Source of the DNA: an uncultured Ruminiclostridium sp.
GTDB lineage: Bacteria; Bacillota; Clostridia; Oscillospirales; Ruminococcaceae
Reading direction: 5' to 3'
Assembly: GCA_947594425.1 (NCBI GenBank)
Contig: CANQED010000011.1
Span: forward strand, 32,022-96,021
DNA: 64,000 bases
In this document: positions 16,116 through 25,249 of the stretch, one piece after another
Numbering within the stretch: position 1 is the stretch's first letter
Layout of the letters: each line of letters opens with the position of its first letter
Notes under the pieces: generated by a model
The model's input: the letters and a program-made list of their open reading frames with translations, nothing else
The model's database searches: none
What the model was told of the DNA's origin: nothing
Position numbers and translations under genes: made by a program

Positions 16116-17024
16116 CTAAGTGCGGCTTTTTACTTCTACGTCGAAAAATGTCGAAAGTATCTCCTCGGGGGACTGTCCGCGCGCGCCGAGCTGCATTGCG
16201 GCGGCGGTGCTCATGCCTATGCTGCCGCCGTCGCCCTTTGTCGTAAATGAGAACAGGCGGTCGAAATAAGTTAGCTCAAAGCAGACCGAGCGTATGCCGA
16301 ATATCGAGCAAAACTCCCAGCCCGACATATTTATCTTTCCGACGACGAGCGACAGGACGTTGCCGTCGGGGTCGGTCTTGATGTCGGTTATCCAATTTGA
16401 GGGGTCGGCAGAGAGCACGGCGGTCTTAAATCTCGCGAGGAATATCCCCGAAAAGCCGTCGGCGGAGAGCTGACACCCGCCGTCATAGCGCGGCTCGCTG
16501 CGGTCGGTGAGACAGTACAGCTTTTTAAGCCACGGCATATCAAGCCCGCAGCCGGCGGGGGCGATAAGCGCGCCCGAAGATATGCGGCATACGGGCAAAA
16601 ATACCCGCTGCCCGTTATAGGATATATCAAGCGACATAGCGTATCTCGCGGCGGCGCGCGCCGTTTTCTCAAAGCTGTCGTAAGAAAAGCCGTAATACTC
16701 CCGCGCCTCGTCGGGGGTCATATACTCGACCGAGGGGAACACGTCGCGATTTAGCTCACCCTTTTGGTCAAGATAGATAAGAGAGGAGTACAGCGCCGCC
16801 GCCACGGCGCTAATTCCGCTGTCGTTTATTTCGGCGGAGGAGGAATAGTTTTTCAGCTGGGCGAGAATACAGCCCGTCAGATAATCCTCGGCGGGGTAGG
16901 AATTTTCCCCCACGATAAAGGTATCGGGAGGCACGGCGGGCTTTGGCAAAAGCAGCGGGATAAACGCAATAACAGCCGCGGCTGTCAATACCACAGCGGA
17001 AATAATCACAACTTTAACGGACAT
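16116..17024 (-). CDS. SpoIID/LytB-domain protein, apparently degenerate
   Basis: A 302-residue protein with one N-terminal membrane segment (about 4-26) and an extracellular SpoIID-type domain. The C-terminal pattern F-C-S-I-F-G-I-R-S ... F-T-T-K-G-D-G-G-S-I-G-M-S-T-A-A-A-M-Q-L-G-A-R-G ... E-E-I-L is the SpoIID signature. SpoIID is the lytic transglycosylase that trims peptidoglycan during engulfment. The usual catalytic glutamate region (E-M-P-x-x-W/F) is replaced by C-I-L-A-Q-L-K-N and the G-H-G-V-G-M-S motif has lost its histidine. It may therefore bind glycan without cutting it. The start at 17024 is supported by AAGGAG. It is divergent from the citrate synthase gene. Confidence 0.7.
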   Translation of the reverse strand: MSVKVVIISAVVLTAAAVIAFIPLLLPKPAVPPDTFIVGENSYPAEDYLTGCILAQLKNYSSSAEINDSGISAVAAALYSSLIYLDQKGELNRDVFPSVEYMTPDEAREYYGFSYDSFEKTARAAARYAMSLDISYNGQRVFLPVCRISSGALIAPAGCGLDMPWLKKLYCLTDRSEPRYDGGCQLSADGFSGIFLARFKTAVLSADPSNWITDIKTDPDGNVLSLVVGKINMSGWEFCSIFGIRSVCFELTYFDRLFSFTTKGDGGSIGMSTAAAMQLGARGQSPEEILSTFFDVEVKSRT

Positions 17025-17048
17025 AACATTTCTCCTTATCGGGTAAAG

Positions 17049-17077
17049 TTGACAATAGGGAAAATAAGTGATATAAT
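17049..17077 (+). promoter_or_regulatory. Promoter of the citrate synthase gene
   Basis: TTGACA (17049-17054) and TATAAT (17072-17077) are separated by 17 nt, a full consensus sigma-A type promoter, about 110 nt before the start codon. It leaves room for a long leader in which I see no known riboswitch. Confidence 0.85.
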
Positions 17078-17190
17078 TAACAGTGTATATTCGTTTTGCA
17101 ATAACGCGGACAAAGACAATATATAATATTCGCGGCAAAACGGCAATAGAACGGTGTAGAGCAAACTATCCTTAAAGGGGGATCTGAAAA

Positions 17191-18549
17191 ATGAACGATA
17201 AAGAAGAACGCCTCGAAAGATTAAAGGCTCTGTGCGTGGAGTACGCGCAAAATACCGTCATACCTCCCGCGCTGTACGACAAGTACGCGGTAAAGCGGGG
17301 TCTGCGCAACTCCGACGGCAGCGGCGTTGTGGCGGGGCTTACGCATATATGCTGCGTACACGGCTATGTCATGAACGAGGGCGAAAAGTGCCCTACGCCC
17401 GGACAGCTTATCTACAGGGGCTATGATATAAACGATCTGGTAAAAGGAAAGACCGAGGACGACCGCTACGGCTTTGAAGAGACGGCGTTTTTGCTGCTGT
17501 TCGGCACTTTGCCGAATAAAGAACAGCTGGAAAATTTTAAGTCGCTGGTGACACATTATCGCGCGCTTCCGCCATATTTCGCGGAGGATGTGATAATGCG
17601 CTGTCCCTCGCCGAATATAATGAATAAAATGGCGCAGTCGGTGTTAGCACTTTATACCTTTGACAAAGCGCCCGAGGACAAATCTCTCGAGAGCGAGATG
17701 TTAAAGGCGGTATCGGTGATAGCAAGGCTGCCCGCGATAATGGTGACCGCCTATCAGGTTATGCGCCGCTATGTAAATAACGAGAGCATGGTCATGCACC
17801 CGATAAATCTCGATGAGAGCTTAGCGGAGAGCATACTTTCCACCCTGAGGATAGACCGCGAATATACTAAAGAAGAGGCAAAGCTGCTCGACCTGTGCCT
17901 TATGCTGCACGCCGAGCACGGCGGCGGCAACAACTCCACCTTTACCTGTCGGTGCGTTTCGTCCTCGGGGACGGACGCATACTCGGCGTACGCGGCGGCT
18001 ATATCCTCGCTTAAAGGTCCTCGCCACGGCGGAGCTAATATTAAGGTGATGGAGATGCTGTCCTGCATAGAGCAAAATGTCAAGAACTGGGAGGACGACG
18101 GCGAGGTCGCCGACTTTCTCAATAAGATACTCGCTAAAGAGGCCAACGACCACAGCGGGCTTATCTACGGAATGGGTCACGCGGTATACACGCTCTCCGA
18201 CCCGAGAGCGGTGATACTTAAGCAGGCGGGTATGAAGCTCGCGGCGGGCACCGAGCTCGAGCCCGAGTTTAAGCTGCTCGACAAGATAGAAAAGCTTACC
18301 CCCGAGCTCTTCGCGGGAGCGAGAGGAAATATAAAGACGATGTGCGCTAACGTCGATATGTACTCGGGACTTGTGTACAAGCTGCTCGGGATACCGACCG
18401 AGATGTACACCGCGCTGTTTGCCTGCGCGAGAATGCCCGGCTGGTGCGCCCACCGCATGGAAGAATTGCAGAGCGGAAAGCGTATAATGCGCCCCGCGTA
18501 CAAGACCCTGTCTAAAAATAAGCAATACATACCTCTGTCACAGAGATAA
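17191..18549 (+). CDS. gltA: Citrate synthase
   Basis: A 452-residue citrate synthase condensing acetyl-CoA and oxaloacetate to citrate, probably feeding glutamate synthesis in an anaerobe. It has the conserved H-A-E-H-G-G-G-N substrate histidine, G-P-R-H-G-G-A-N, the catalytic-histidine motif G-M-G-H-A-V-Y and the late V-D-M-Y-S-G aspartate region. Methylcitrate synthase is a close relative that cannot be excluded from sequence alone. An AAAGGGGG ribosome binding site precedes the ATG. The next gene follows 21 nt after the stop. Confidence 0.9.
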   Translation: MNDKEERLERLKALCVEYAQNTVIPPALYDKYAVKRGLRNSDGSGVVAGLTHICCVHGYVMNEGEKCPTPGQLIYRGYDINDLVKGKTEDDRYGFEETAFLLLFGTLPNKEQLENFKSLVTHYRALPPYFAEDVIMRCPSPNIMNKMAQSVLALYTFDKAPEDKSLESEMLKAVSVIARLPAIMVTAYQVMRRYVNNESMVMHPINLDESLAESILSTLRIDREYTKEEAKLLDLCLMLHAEHGGGNNSTFTCRCVSSSGTDAYSAYAAAISSLKGPRHGGANIKVMEMLSCIEQNVKNWEDDGEVADFLNKILAKEANDHSGLIYGMGHAVYTLSDPRAVILKQAGMKLAAGTELEPEFKLLDKIEKLTPELFAGARGNIKTMCANVDMYSGLVYKLLGIPTEMYTALFACARMPGWCAHRMEELQSGKRIMRPAYKTLSKNKQYIPLSQR

Positions 18550-18570
18550 ACGAAAGAACGGTAGATATTT

Positions 18571-19722
18571 ATGAGCAAGAATATAAAGCTATCCCCCATA
18601 TGCGCCCTCGCGGCGGCGGTGCTGCTTGCCGCGGTAAGGCTGATACAGCTTATGACGGGCGTGGACGTACCGTCGGGGCTGTATACCGTAGGCGCGGACT
18701 TTATAAATATACTGTACGGCGTGCTTATGGTGATATGCGCGGCGGGACTGGCGGTGACGGCGTATTATGACAGCAAGCGCTATGACGCGGATATTTTCTC
18801 GCTAAGCTCTAAACGGCAAATGCTGCTCGGGTTTTTCCTCATTTTAGCGGGGGCGGCTATGGCGGCGACGCTTTTCGGCGAAATGTCGGACGGCATAGGC
18901 TTTGTGCAGATAATAGAGATCATCGGCACGGTGACATTGCTCGCGTTCGGTATGACGGTGATAACCGGCGGGGTAAAGGTATATATGTGCCTGCTCGCAG
19001 TGCTGCTGGTGATAGTATATATATTAAGGTGCATATTCTTTTACGTTTCGCACCCGATAATCACGGGTATGCCGCAGAATTTAATGATAATGACGGTATA
19101 TGTGCTGACCTTGCTCTTTTGGATAAATTTAGGGCGAATAATCTCGGGCGGCGAGAAGAGGCTCACCCGCACGGCTGTGATAGCGAGCGGCCTTGCGACG
19201 GGCTGCGCGTGGTTTGCTTATGTATCAAGCTCTATGCTGCTTATGCTCTTTGACGGGGAAAAATGGCTAAAGCTCGCAAGCACCCCCGACCTCGAAATGA
19301 TTATAGGCGGAGCGGTCCCCGCGCTTATCGCGCTGACTATGCTTATCGGGGCAAAAGAAATTGCGGGCGAGCAACACAATTCGACAAATACCGACAAGCC
19401 TCAATCGGACGATAAGGATAGACGTAATTCGACAAAGCCCGACACAGCGGTTTATGCGGATAAGGACGAGCCTATCTTGACAGACGAGGATGAAAATTTG
19501 ACAGCGACCGACACGACGGTTATCGCTGATAATGAGCAGGATAATTCGACAGCATTCGACACAGATAACGCTGATGACAGCGGCAATTCGACAAATACCG
19601 ACACACCCGACACAGGGGACGGAGTTGATAACGAGCCCGAGGACGAGCTCAAAGATGAGCCCGAAGACGATTCTAAAAAATACGACCTTGACGAGATACT
19701 GAAAAAGTATTCCAAAGAATAG
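18571..19722 (+). CDS. Polytopic membrane protein with acidic Asn-Ser/Thr-Asp tail
   Basis: A 383-residue protein of unknown function. About eight hydrophobic segments occupy residues 5-260, with tiny connecting loops. The last ~120 residues are a hydrophilic, acidic low-complexity tail built of degenerate N-S-T-x-x-D-T units, ending in a short charged helix (L-D-E-I-L-K-K-Y). The tail is probably disordered; which face of the membrane it lies on cannot be told. The gene begins 21 nt after citrate synthase with only a weak ribosome binding site. Similar acidic inserts appear in the genes at 37357 and 23339. Confidence 0.65.
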   Translation: MSKNIKLSPICALAAAVLLAAVRLIQLMTGVDVPSGLYTVGADFINILYGVLMVICAAGLAVTAYYDSKRYDADIFSLSSKRQMLLGFFLILAGAAMAATLFGEMSDGIGFVQIIEIIGTVTLLAFGMTVITGGVKVYMCLLAVLLVIVYILRCIFFYVSHPIITGMPQNLMIMTVYVLTLLFWINLGRIISGGEKRLTRTAVIASGLATGCAWFAYVSSSMLLMLFDGEKWLKLASTPDLEMIIGGAVPALIALTMLIGAKEIAGEQHNSTNTDKPQSDDKDRRNSTKPDTAVYADKDEPILTDEDENLTATDTTVIADNEQDNSTAFDTDNADDSGNSTNTDTPDTGDGVDNEPEDELKDEPEDDSKKYDLDEILKKYSKE

Positions 19723-19744
19723 GCTAAAGGAGGGTGACGGCTTT

Positions 19745-21112
19745 ATGAGAAAAGCGGCGGCGTTAATAACGGCTATGCTGTGCTTTATGCTCACGGGCTG
19801 CGCCTTTGATATGTCGGCGGGCAATCTGCTGACCGCGCCGAAATTGTCGGACGAGCAGAGCGAGATATTCCGCGCCCTTACCGACAGCGCGGGTAATGTC
19901 GACCTGCGCTATCCGAGGACGGGAGAATACTTAAGCGCGTTTGTCATAAACGACCTCGATCATGACGGCACCCCCGAGGCGATGGTATTTTTTGAGCGGC
20001 ACACGGCTGACGCGGTGCTAAACGATACCGCTCCCGCGGGGCTGCGTATAGGCTTTCTTGACCGTGAGAGCTCGGGGAGCTGGCGCAGCGTCTACGAGAT
20101 GGCGGCGGACGGCACCGAGGTAGAGAGCGTGGAATTTTCTACCCTCGGAAGCGACACGCCAAAGGCGATAATCACCTATAACGCGCTAAATTCGCAGGAA
20201 AAGCTTATCTCTATAGTCGGCTTTGAGGATAACCGCCCCGTAAAGATATCGCGGCTGACGGTGTCGCGTATGCTGATAGCGAGACCCGACGAGGACAGGG
20301 GCGATATGCTGATGACCTTTACCCGTCCGACGCAGACTATGCCACCGCTATTTACGGTGTACGGCTATAACGACGAGGAGCATTTTACCATGCTCTACAA
20401 TCCGATAACGCTGTCCCGCGAGATAGCGGACTATGACCGCATTACGGCGGGAAAATACGATATGAACGGCACGCCTATGTTCTGCGCGGCGATAGACTTT
20501 TTGCAGGCGGAAAATCAATACGCGACCGAGATGCTTTATTATAACGGCAAGAATTTTGTCACCTCGGACAGCTTTATGTTCGGCGGCAATCAGACAAGCT
20601 ATATCCGCCGACAGAACGCCTACACCCCAAAGCTGAACAGCTGCGATATAAACGGGGACGGGCTGCTCGACGTGCCTATGACCGCGGTGCTCTCGGGATA
20701 CGAGAGCCTGACCTACCCCGAGCAGGTAAACGCCGTGTGGTGGCTTACGCAAAAATCGGGGGAGATAAGCTCGGCGGCGTATACCTTTGTCGCGCCCGAT
20801 AAGAGCTATATATTCACCTTTCCCGGCAGGTGGGAGGGGATGGTCACGGCGCAGATAATCCCCGAGGACAACACCGTCATATTCTGGCAGGCCGAAGAGG
20901 ACGGCAGCCGCGAATACGCATTGACAAGCATACGCGCCGTAGACAAGGACAAAATGACCGACGATATGCGGACCGGCCTTGCTGACGACAACTTTGTCCT
21001 AATTACACAAAGCGAAGAAAAGCTGATATATGTACGCAATATCGAGTACCTCGGGCTGTCGCTGACCTCGGACGAGGTAAAGGCGGCGTTGTCCGTAGAT
21101 GTACCCGAATAA
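19745..21112 (+). CDS. Lipoprotein with FG-GAP/VCBS-like repeats
   Basis: A 455-residue protein with a type II signal peptide: basic M-R-K, hydrophobic core and lipobox L-T-G-C with the lipidated cysteine at 19. Two calcium-binding-like D-x-D-x-D-G loops (N-D-L-D-H-D-G-T near 75 and C-D-I-N-G-D-G near 300) are typical of FG-GAP/VCBS repeat proteins that form beta-propellers. It is presumably anchored on the outer face of the membrane. AAAGGAGGG precedes the ATG. It ends 13 nt before the response regulator gene, suggesting that it belongs to the two-component operon, perhaps as a sensor accessory. Confidence 0.7.
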   Translation: MRKAAALITAMLCFMLTGCAFDMSAGNLLTAPKLSDEQSEIFRALTDSAGNVDLRYPRTGEYLSAFVINDLDHDGTPEAMVFFERHTADAVLNDTAPAGLRIGFLDRESSGSWRSVYEMAADGTEVESVEFSTLGSDTPKAIITYNALNSQEKLISIVGFEDNRPVKISRLTVSRMLIARPDEDRGDMLMTFTRPTQTMPPLFTVYGYNDEEHFTMLYNPITLSREIADYDRITAGKYDMNGTPMFCAAIDFLQAENQYATEMLYYNGKNFVTSDSFMFGGNQTSYIRRQNAYTPKLNSCDINGDGLLDVPMTAVLSGYESLTYPEQVNAVWWLTQKSGEISSAAYTFVAPDKSYIFTFPGRWEGMVTAQIIPEDNTVIFWQAEEDGSREYALTSIRAVDKDKMTDDMRTGLADDNFVLITQSEEKLIYVRNIEYLGLSLTSDEVKAALSVDVPE

Positions 21113-21125
21113 AGGAGGGATAGGT

Positions 21126-21869
21126 ATGAAAAGGATCCTTGTATGCGAGGACGAGGACGCTATACGCGACTTTGTGGTCATTAATCTAAAGCGCTCGGGC
21201 TATGACGTTATAGACGTGGCAAACGCCTCGCAGGCTATGGACGCCTATATACATTACGGCGGTATGATAGATATAGCATTGCTCGATATAATGATGCCGG
21301 GTATGGACGGCACGGAGCTTTGCCGCTGGCTGAGGCAGAAGAGCGACACTATGGGCATAATAATGCTCTCTGCTAAGAGCCAAGAGGTGGACAAGATACG
21401 CAGCCTAACTCAAGGGGCGGACGATTATGTGACAAAGCCTTTCTCCCCGACCGAGCTTGTAGCGCGTGTCGACGCGGTATACCGCAGGGTCGCCGTAAGC
21501 GGAGCAAAGACCGAGGACAAGGGCAGGACGCTTATCTCGGGACCGTTTTCGATAAATACAAAGAGCAGGCTTTTTACCAAGAACGGGCAGAATATCGAAA
21601 TAACGCAGGTTGAATATCAGCTGCTCGAATATTTTATGGAAAATTCGGGGTCGGCGCTGGACAGAAAGAGCATACTGACGCATATCTGGGGCGACGCCTA
21701 TTACGGCGATGATAAGATAGTCGACGTAAATATCAGGCGGCTGAGAATGAAGATAGAGGAGGACCCCTCTAATCCGAGATATATCTCGACGATATGGGGC
21801 TTTGGGTATAAGTGGTGCGTGGACGAGCTTGCCGCCGCGGGAGAATTTTCTTCAAACAGCTTGATATAA
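21126..21869 (+). CDS. OmpR/PhoB-family response regulator
   Basis: A 247-residue two-component response regulator. The receiver domain has the acidic pair E8-D9, phosphoacceptor D54 (L-L-D-I-M-M-P-G-M-D-G) and K104 (Y-V-T-K-P-F). The C-terminal winged helix carries the OmpR signature I-V-D-V-N-I-R-R-L-R-x-K-I-E ... G-F-G-Y-K-W. It binds DNA as a dimer when phosphorylated, most likely by the kinase 43 nt downstream. The start at 21126 is chosen because AAAGGAGGG lies just upstream. Confidence 0.9.
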   Translation: MKRILVCEDEDAIRDFVVINLKRSGYDVIDVANASQAMDAYIHYGGMIDIALLDIMMPGMDGTELCRWLRQKSDTMGIIMLSAKSQEVDKIRSLTQGADDYVTKPFSPTELVARVDAVYRRVAVSGAKTEDKGRTLISGPFSINTKSRLFTKNGQNIEITQVEYQLLEYFMENSGSALDRKSILTHIWGDAYYGDDKIVDVNIRRLRMKIEEDPSNPRYISTIWGFGYKWCVDELAAAGEFSSNSLI

Positions 21870-21912
21870 GGCTAAAATCGACTTTCCGTTTGCCCGCAAA
21901 AGGAGAATGACT

Positions 21913-23349
21913 GTGGCAAGAAGAAACACTATCGCCAACCGCTGGTTCTTAAAAAGCTTCAGCGTGGTCATAATCGTGCTCGCGCTGCTCGACGTGGTGC
22001 TGTACTGCGTGCTGAGGACCTACTACTACAGCTCGGCGGAGCAGACGCTGCGCGGCGAGCTGAATGTCATATCCTCGGTATTGTCGCGGTATTACGCCTC
22101 TAATACGATAAATTCAAACGCCGAAATACGCCGCACGGTCGAGAGCTTTGACAAAAAGGATCGCATGGAGCTAATGGTGATAAACTCCGATGACGAGGTC
22201 ATTATCACGTCTAGCGGCTTTGCCCCCGATAAGGATTATGAGATGCCCGATCTTTTGCTTGCCAAAGACAGCGCGCAGGGGGGCGGCGTATACGAGGGCT
22301 ATCAGCCTAACGGCGAAAAAGTCATGGCGGTCACTATGCTGATAGATATACCCGACGACAATTATAACGCGATAAGAGTTATAACCTCGCTGTCGAGGAT
22401 AGACCTTCAGCTCGGTATGCTTATGCTTTTTATAATCGCGGTAAGCTGCGCGGTGCTATTGCTTATGCTTATGCTCGGGCTGTACTTTATACGCTCGATA
22501 GTCCGCCCGCTCAGGACGATAAGCAAAAACGCCCAGCTTATAGCGCGCGGCGACTTTTCCGCAAGGATAGAGCCGCCGACCGACGACGAGCTCGGCGAGC
22601 TGTGCGAGGTGTTCAATTATATGGCGGGCGAGCTGCAAAACTCCGAGAGCATAAAGAACGACTTTATCTCCTCGGTGTCGCACGAGCTGAGAACGCCGCT
22701 TACGGCAATTAAGGGCTGGAGCGAGACGATAGCGCAAAACCCCGAGGACAAGTCCACCGCCGTCAAGGGTATGAATATTATCTCGGAGGAGACGGGCAGG
22801 CTATCGGATATGGTGGAGGAATTGCTCGACTTTTCTAAGATACAAAGCGGGCACTTTAGGCTGAATAAAGAGAATATGGACGTGTTCGCGGAACTCCAAG
22901 ACGCGGTGATAATGTTCTCCGAGAGGGCGAAAAAGGAGCACAAGGAGCTCTTGTACGACGACTCGGAGCAAATAGCGATGATATACGGCGATCGCAGCCG
23001 TATGCGTCAGGTGTTTATAAATATCATAGACAACGCGGTAAAATATTCCCGCGAGAACGGGCATATCTCGGTATCGGGGACGGTGGCGGGCAATTATGTC
23101 ACGGTGACGGTAGAGGACGACGGCTGCGGGATAGCGGCTGCCGACCTGCCTAAGATAAAATCGAAGTTTTATAAGGCAAATAATACCGTGCGCGGGTCGG
23201 GTATAGGGCTCGCGGTGGCGGACGAGATAGTCGCCGCGCACGGCGGACAGCTAAATGTGTCGAGTGAGCTTGATAAATACACGCGCGTGGAGATAATCCT
23301 CCCGCTAAAGACAGGCAAGACAAATCAAAAGGAGCAAAATGAGCAATAA
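21913..23349 (+). CDS. Sensor histidine kinase (PhoR/WalK-like)
   Basis: A membrane histidine kinase of 478 residues. It has a transmembrane helix near 16-36, an extracellular sensing region of about 130 residues and a second helix near 168-193. A HAMP linker follows, then the phosphoacceptor box S-V-S-H-E-L-R-T-P (H257), N box N-I-I-D-N-A-V-K-Y, G1 D-D-G-C-G-I and G2 G-S-G-I-G-L-A-V. It phosphorylates the neighbouring OmpR-type regulator. I prefer the GTG at 21913, because AAAAGGAG is 7 nt upstream; the ATG at 21907 is too close to it. The stop overlaps the next start by 11 nt. Confidence 0.9.
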   Translation: MARRNTIANRWFLKSFSVVIIVLALLDVVLYCVLRTYYYSSAEQTLRGELNVISSVLSRYYASNTINSNAEIRRTVESFDKKDRMELMVINSDDEVIITSSGFAPDKDYEMPDLLLAKDSAQGGGVYEGYQPNGEKVMAVTMLIDIPDDNYNAIRVITSLSRIDLQLGMLMLFIIAVSCAVLLLMLMLGLYFIRSIVRPLRTISKNAQLIARGDFSARIEPPTDDELGELCEVFNYMAGELQNSESIKNDFISSVSHELRTPLTAIKGWSETIAQNPEDKSTAVKGMNIISEETGRLSDMVEELLDFSKIQSGHFRLNKENMDVFAELQDAVIMFSERAKKEHKELLYDDSEQIAMIYGDRSRMRQVFINIIDNAVKYSRENGHISVSGTVAGNYVTVTVEDDGCGIAAADLPKIKSKFYKANNTVRGSGIGLAVADEIVAAHGGQLNVSSELDKYTRVEIILPLKTGKTNQKEQNEQ

Positions 23350-24358
23350 GGACAACGCGATAAAGACAAAGGTCGGAGGGCAGGCGCTTATAGAGGGCGT
23401 TATGATGCTCGGCCCGAAAAAGGGCTGTATGGCGGTGCGCAAGCCCGACCGCACGATATATACCGAAGAATGGGAGCTTAAAGAGAAAAAGTGGTATAAT
23501 AAAGCGCCCTTTATACGCGGCTGCTTTAACTTTGTTTCGCAGCTGAAGGACGGGTATAAGTACATTAATAAATCGGGCGAGATAAGCGGTATGTTTGACG
23601 ACGACGAGGAAGAAAAGCCGCAAAAGGCAGAGCAGCCCGACAGCGCCGCTGATACCGATAATGCGCAGGAGGAGAAAAAGACCGACGGGCTTACTACCGC
23701 GATAATGATAATATCGGGTATACTCGGCGTGGCACTCGCGGTAGCGCTGTTCGTTATGCTGCCGACCTTTATATTTACGGGGATACAGTATCTGTGCGGG
23801 AGCACTGATATATCGCCGTTTCGCTCGCTGATAGAGGGCGTGCTTAAAATAGGGATATTCATCTTCTATCTGTGGCTTACATCCAAGATGAAGACCATGA
23901 AGCGGCTGTACATGTATCACGGCGCCGAGCATAAGACGATATTCTGCTATGAGAACCGCGAGGAATTGACGGTGGAGAACGTGCGCAAATATCGCCGCTT
24001 TCACCCGCGCTGCGGCACGAGCTTTATCTTTCTGACGCTCGCGATAAGCATACTGGTATACTCGATACTGCCGATAAACAGCGAGATGTTTGTGGCGGCT
24101 TTCGGGGTGTCAAAATTTGTCGGCGACCTTTGCCGCATAGTGTGCAAGCTTATTTTCCTGCCGATAGTGGTGGGCATTTCGTATGAGCTGATAAGGATAG
24201 CGGGAAAGTACAATAATCTGTTTACTAAGATAATATCCGCGCCGGGGCTTGCTATCCAAAGACTTACTACCAAAGAGCCCGAGGATGAGATGATAGAGAT
24301 AGCGATAGCCTCTATGCTGCCGGTACTGCCCGAGAAACCCGAGGACGCGCTGTGGTGA
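23339..24358 (+). CDS. DUF1385 membrane protein (YqhQ-like)
   Basis: A 339-residue membrane protein of the DUF1385/YqhQ family. The N-terminus G-G-Q-A-L-I-E-G-V-M-M-x-G-P is the family signature, and Y-H-G-A-E-H-K is a conserved, possibly metal-binding motif before the third membrane region. About four hydrophobic segments follow an acidic low-complexity insert (about 80-120). Function is not established. It overlaps the kinase gene at its start and prmC at its end, so it is part of the same transcript. Its neighbour prmC is the one commonly seen beside this family in Firmicutes. Confidence 0.8.
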   Translation: MSNKDNAIKTKVGGQALIEGVMMLGPKKGCMAVRKPDRTIYTEEWELKEKKWYNKAPFIRGCFNFVSQLKDGYKYINKSGEISGMFDDDEEEKPQKAEQPDSAADTDNAQEEKKTDGLTTAIMIISGILGVALAVALFVMLPTFIFTGIQYLCGSTDISPFRSLIEGVLKIGIFIFYLWLTSKMKTMKRLYMYHGAEHKTIFCYENREELTVENVRKYRRFHPRCGTSFIFLTLAISILVYSILPINSEMFVAAFGVSKFVGDLCRIVCKLIFLPIVVGISYELIRIAGKYNNLFTKIISAPGLAIQRLTTKEPEDEMIEIAIASMLPVLPEKPEDALW

Positions 24359-25179
24359 TAAGCGCCGCCGCGCGGGAATTGTCCGAGCGGCTGAAAGGCA
24401 TATCGGACGAGCACGCCTTTGAGGCGCGGCAGATAATAAAAGAATACGCGGGCGATAGGCCGACCTATGAGGAATTGCCGCCTAACGCATGGGACAAGTG
24501 TCTTGAGGCTGTACGCCGCAGAGAGACAGGCGAGCCGCTGCAATATATTTTCGGCAGGTGGGAATTTTACGGGCTGGATTTTTCTGTAGGCGAGGGAGTG
24601 CTTATCCCGCGCGCCGACACCGAGACCGTGACCGAGCGTGTGATAGAGCACCTTAAAAAGCACGGGGGCAAATTTATCGACCTATGCGCGGGGTCGGGCT
24701 GTATCGGGATAGCCGCGGCACATTACAGCGGCTGCGAGGGCTGTCTTATAGAAAAGAGCGAAATTGCCGCGCGTTACGCCGAGGAAAATATACGAGATAA
24801 TAAGCTCAGCGACCGCGTAAGGCTGATAACGGGCGATATTCTCGATACCGAGACTGCGGCGCTTTTTGAGGACGAGAGCGTCAGCGTGATAGTATCTAAT
24901 CCGCCCTATCTTGATAAAAGGGATATGGCGACGCTGCAAAGAGAGGTAAGCTTTGAGCCGCCCAGCGCGCTATATGGCGGGGAGGACGGGCTGGACTTTT
25001 ACCGCGGGATATTTCCGCTATGGAAAAGAAAGCTGTGCCGCGGCGGGATGTTCGCCGTGGAGATAGGCGACACGCAGGCAAAGAGCGTAGAGGAGCTTAT
25101 GACGGCGGCGGGATTATATCCAACGCTGTACAAAGATATGAATGGGCGCGACAGGGCGCTGACAGCGATAAAAGAATAA
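24352..25179 (+). CDS. prmC: Peptide chain release factor glutamine N5-methyltransferase
   Basis: A 275-residue class I methyltransferase that modifies the GGQ glutamine of release factors RF1/RF2 using S-adenosylmethionine. An N-terminal helical domain carries the family's Q-Y-I-F-G-x-W-E-F and P-R-A-D-T-E-T. The Rossmann domain has D-L-C-A-G-S-G-C-I-G (SAM binding) and the catalytic V-S-N-P-P-Y. The start is read as GTG at 24352, overlapping the DUF1385 stop by 7 nt. A second GTG at 24355 is equally possible. Confidence 0.9.
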   Translation: MVISAAARELSERLKGISDEHAFEARQIIKEYAGDRPTYEELPPNAWDKCLEAVRRRETGEPLQYIFGRWEFYGLDFSVGEGVLIPRADTETVTERVIEHLKKHGGKFIDLCAGSGCIGIAAAHYSGCEGCLIEKSEIAARYAEENIRDNKLSDRVRLITGDILDTETAALFEDESVSVIVSNPPYLDKRDMATLQREVSFEPPSALYGGEDGLDFYRGIFPLWKRKLCRGGMFAVEIGDTQAKSVEELMTAAGLYPTLYKDMNGRDRALTAIKE

Positions 25180-25183
25180 GCGT

Positions 25184-25201
25184 TGTACTGTTTATCGTAC
25201 A
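25184..25201. promoter_or_regulatory. Dyad in the recA promoter region, possible SOS operator
   Basis: TGTAC-TGTTTATC-GTACA is a perfect 5+5 dyad with 8-nt spacer. It overlaps a possible -35 (TTGTAC, 25183-25188), followed 18 nt later by TATATT (25207-25212) and by TATAAT (25212-25217). A dyad at this place in front of recA suggests LexA control, but it is not the GAAC-N4-GTTC box known from Bacillus. Confidence 0.4.
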
Positions 25202-25249
25202 GCAATTATATTATAATATTGTCAGTACATCAAGAAAGGAAATACGACA

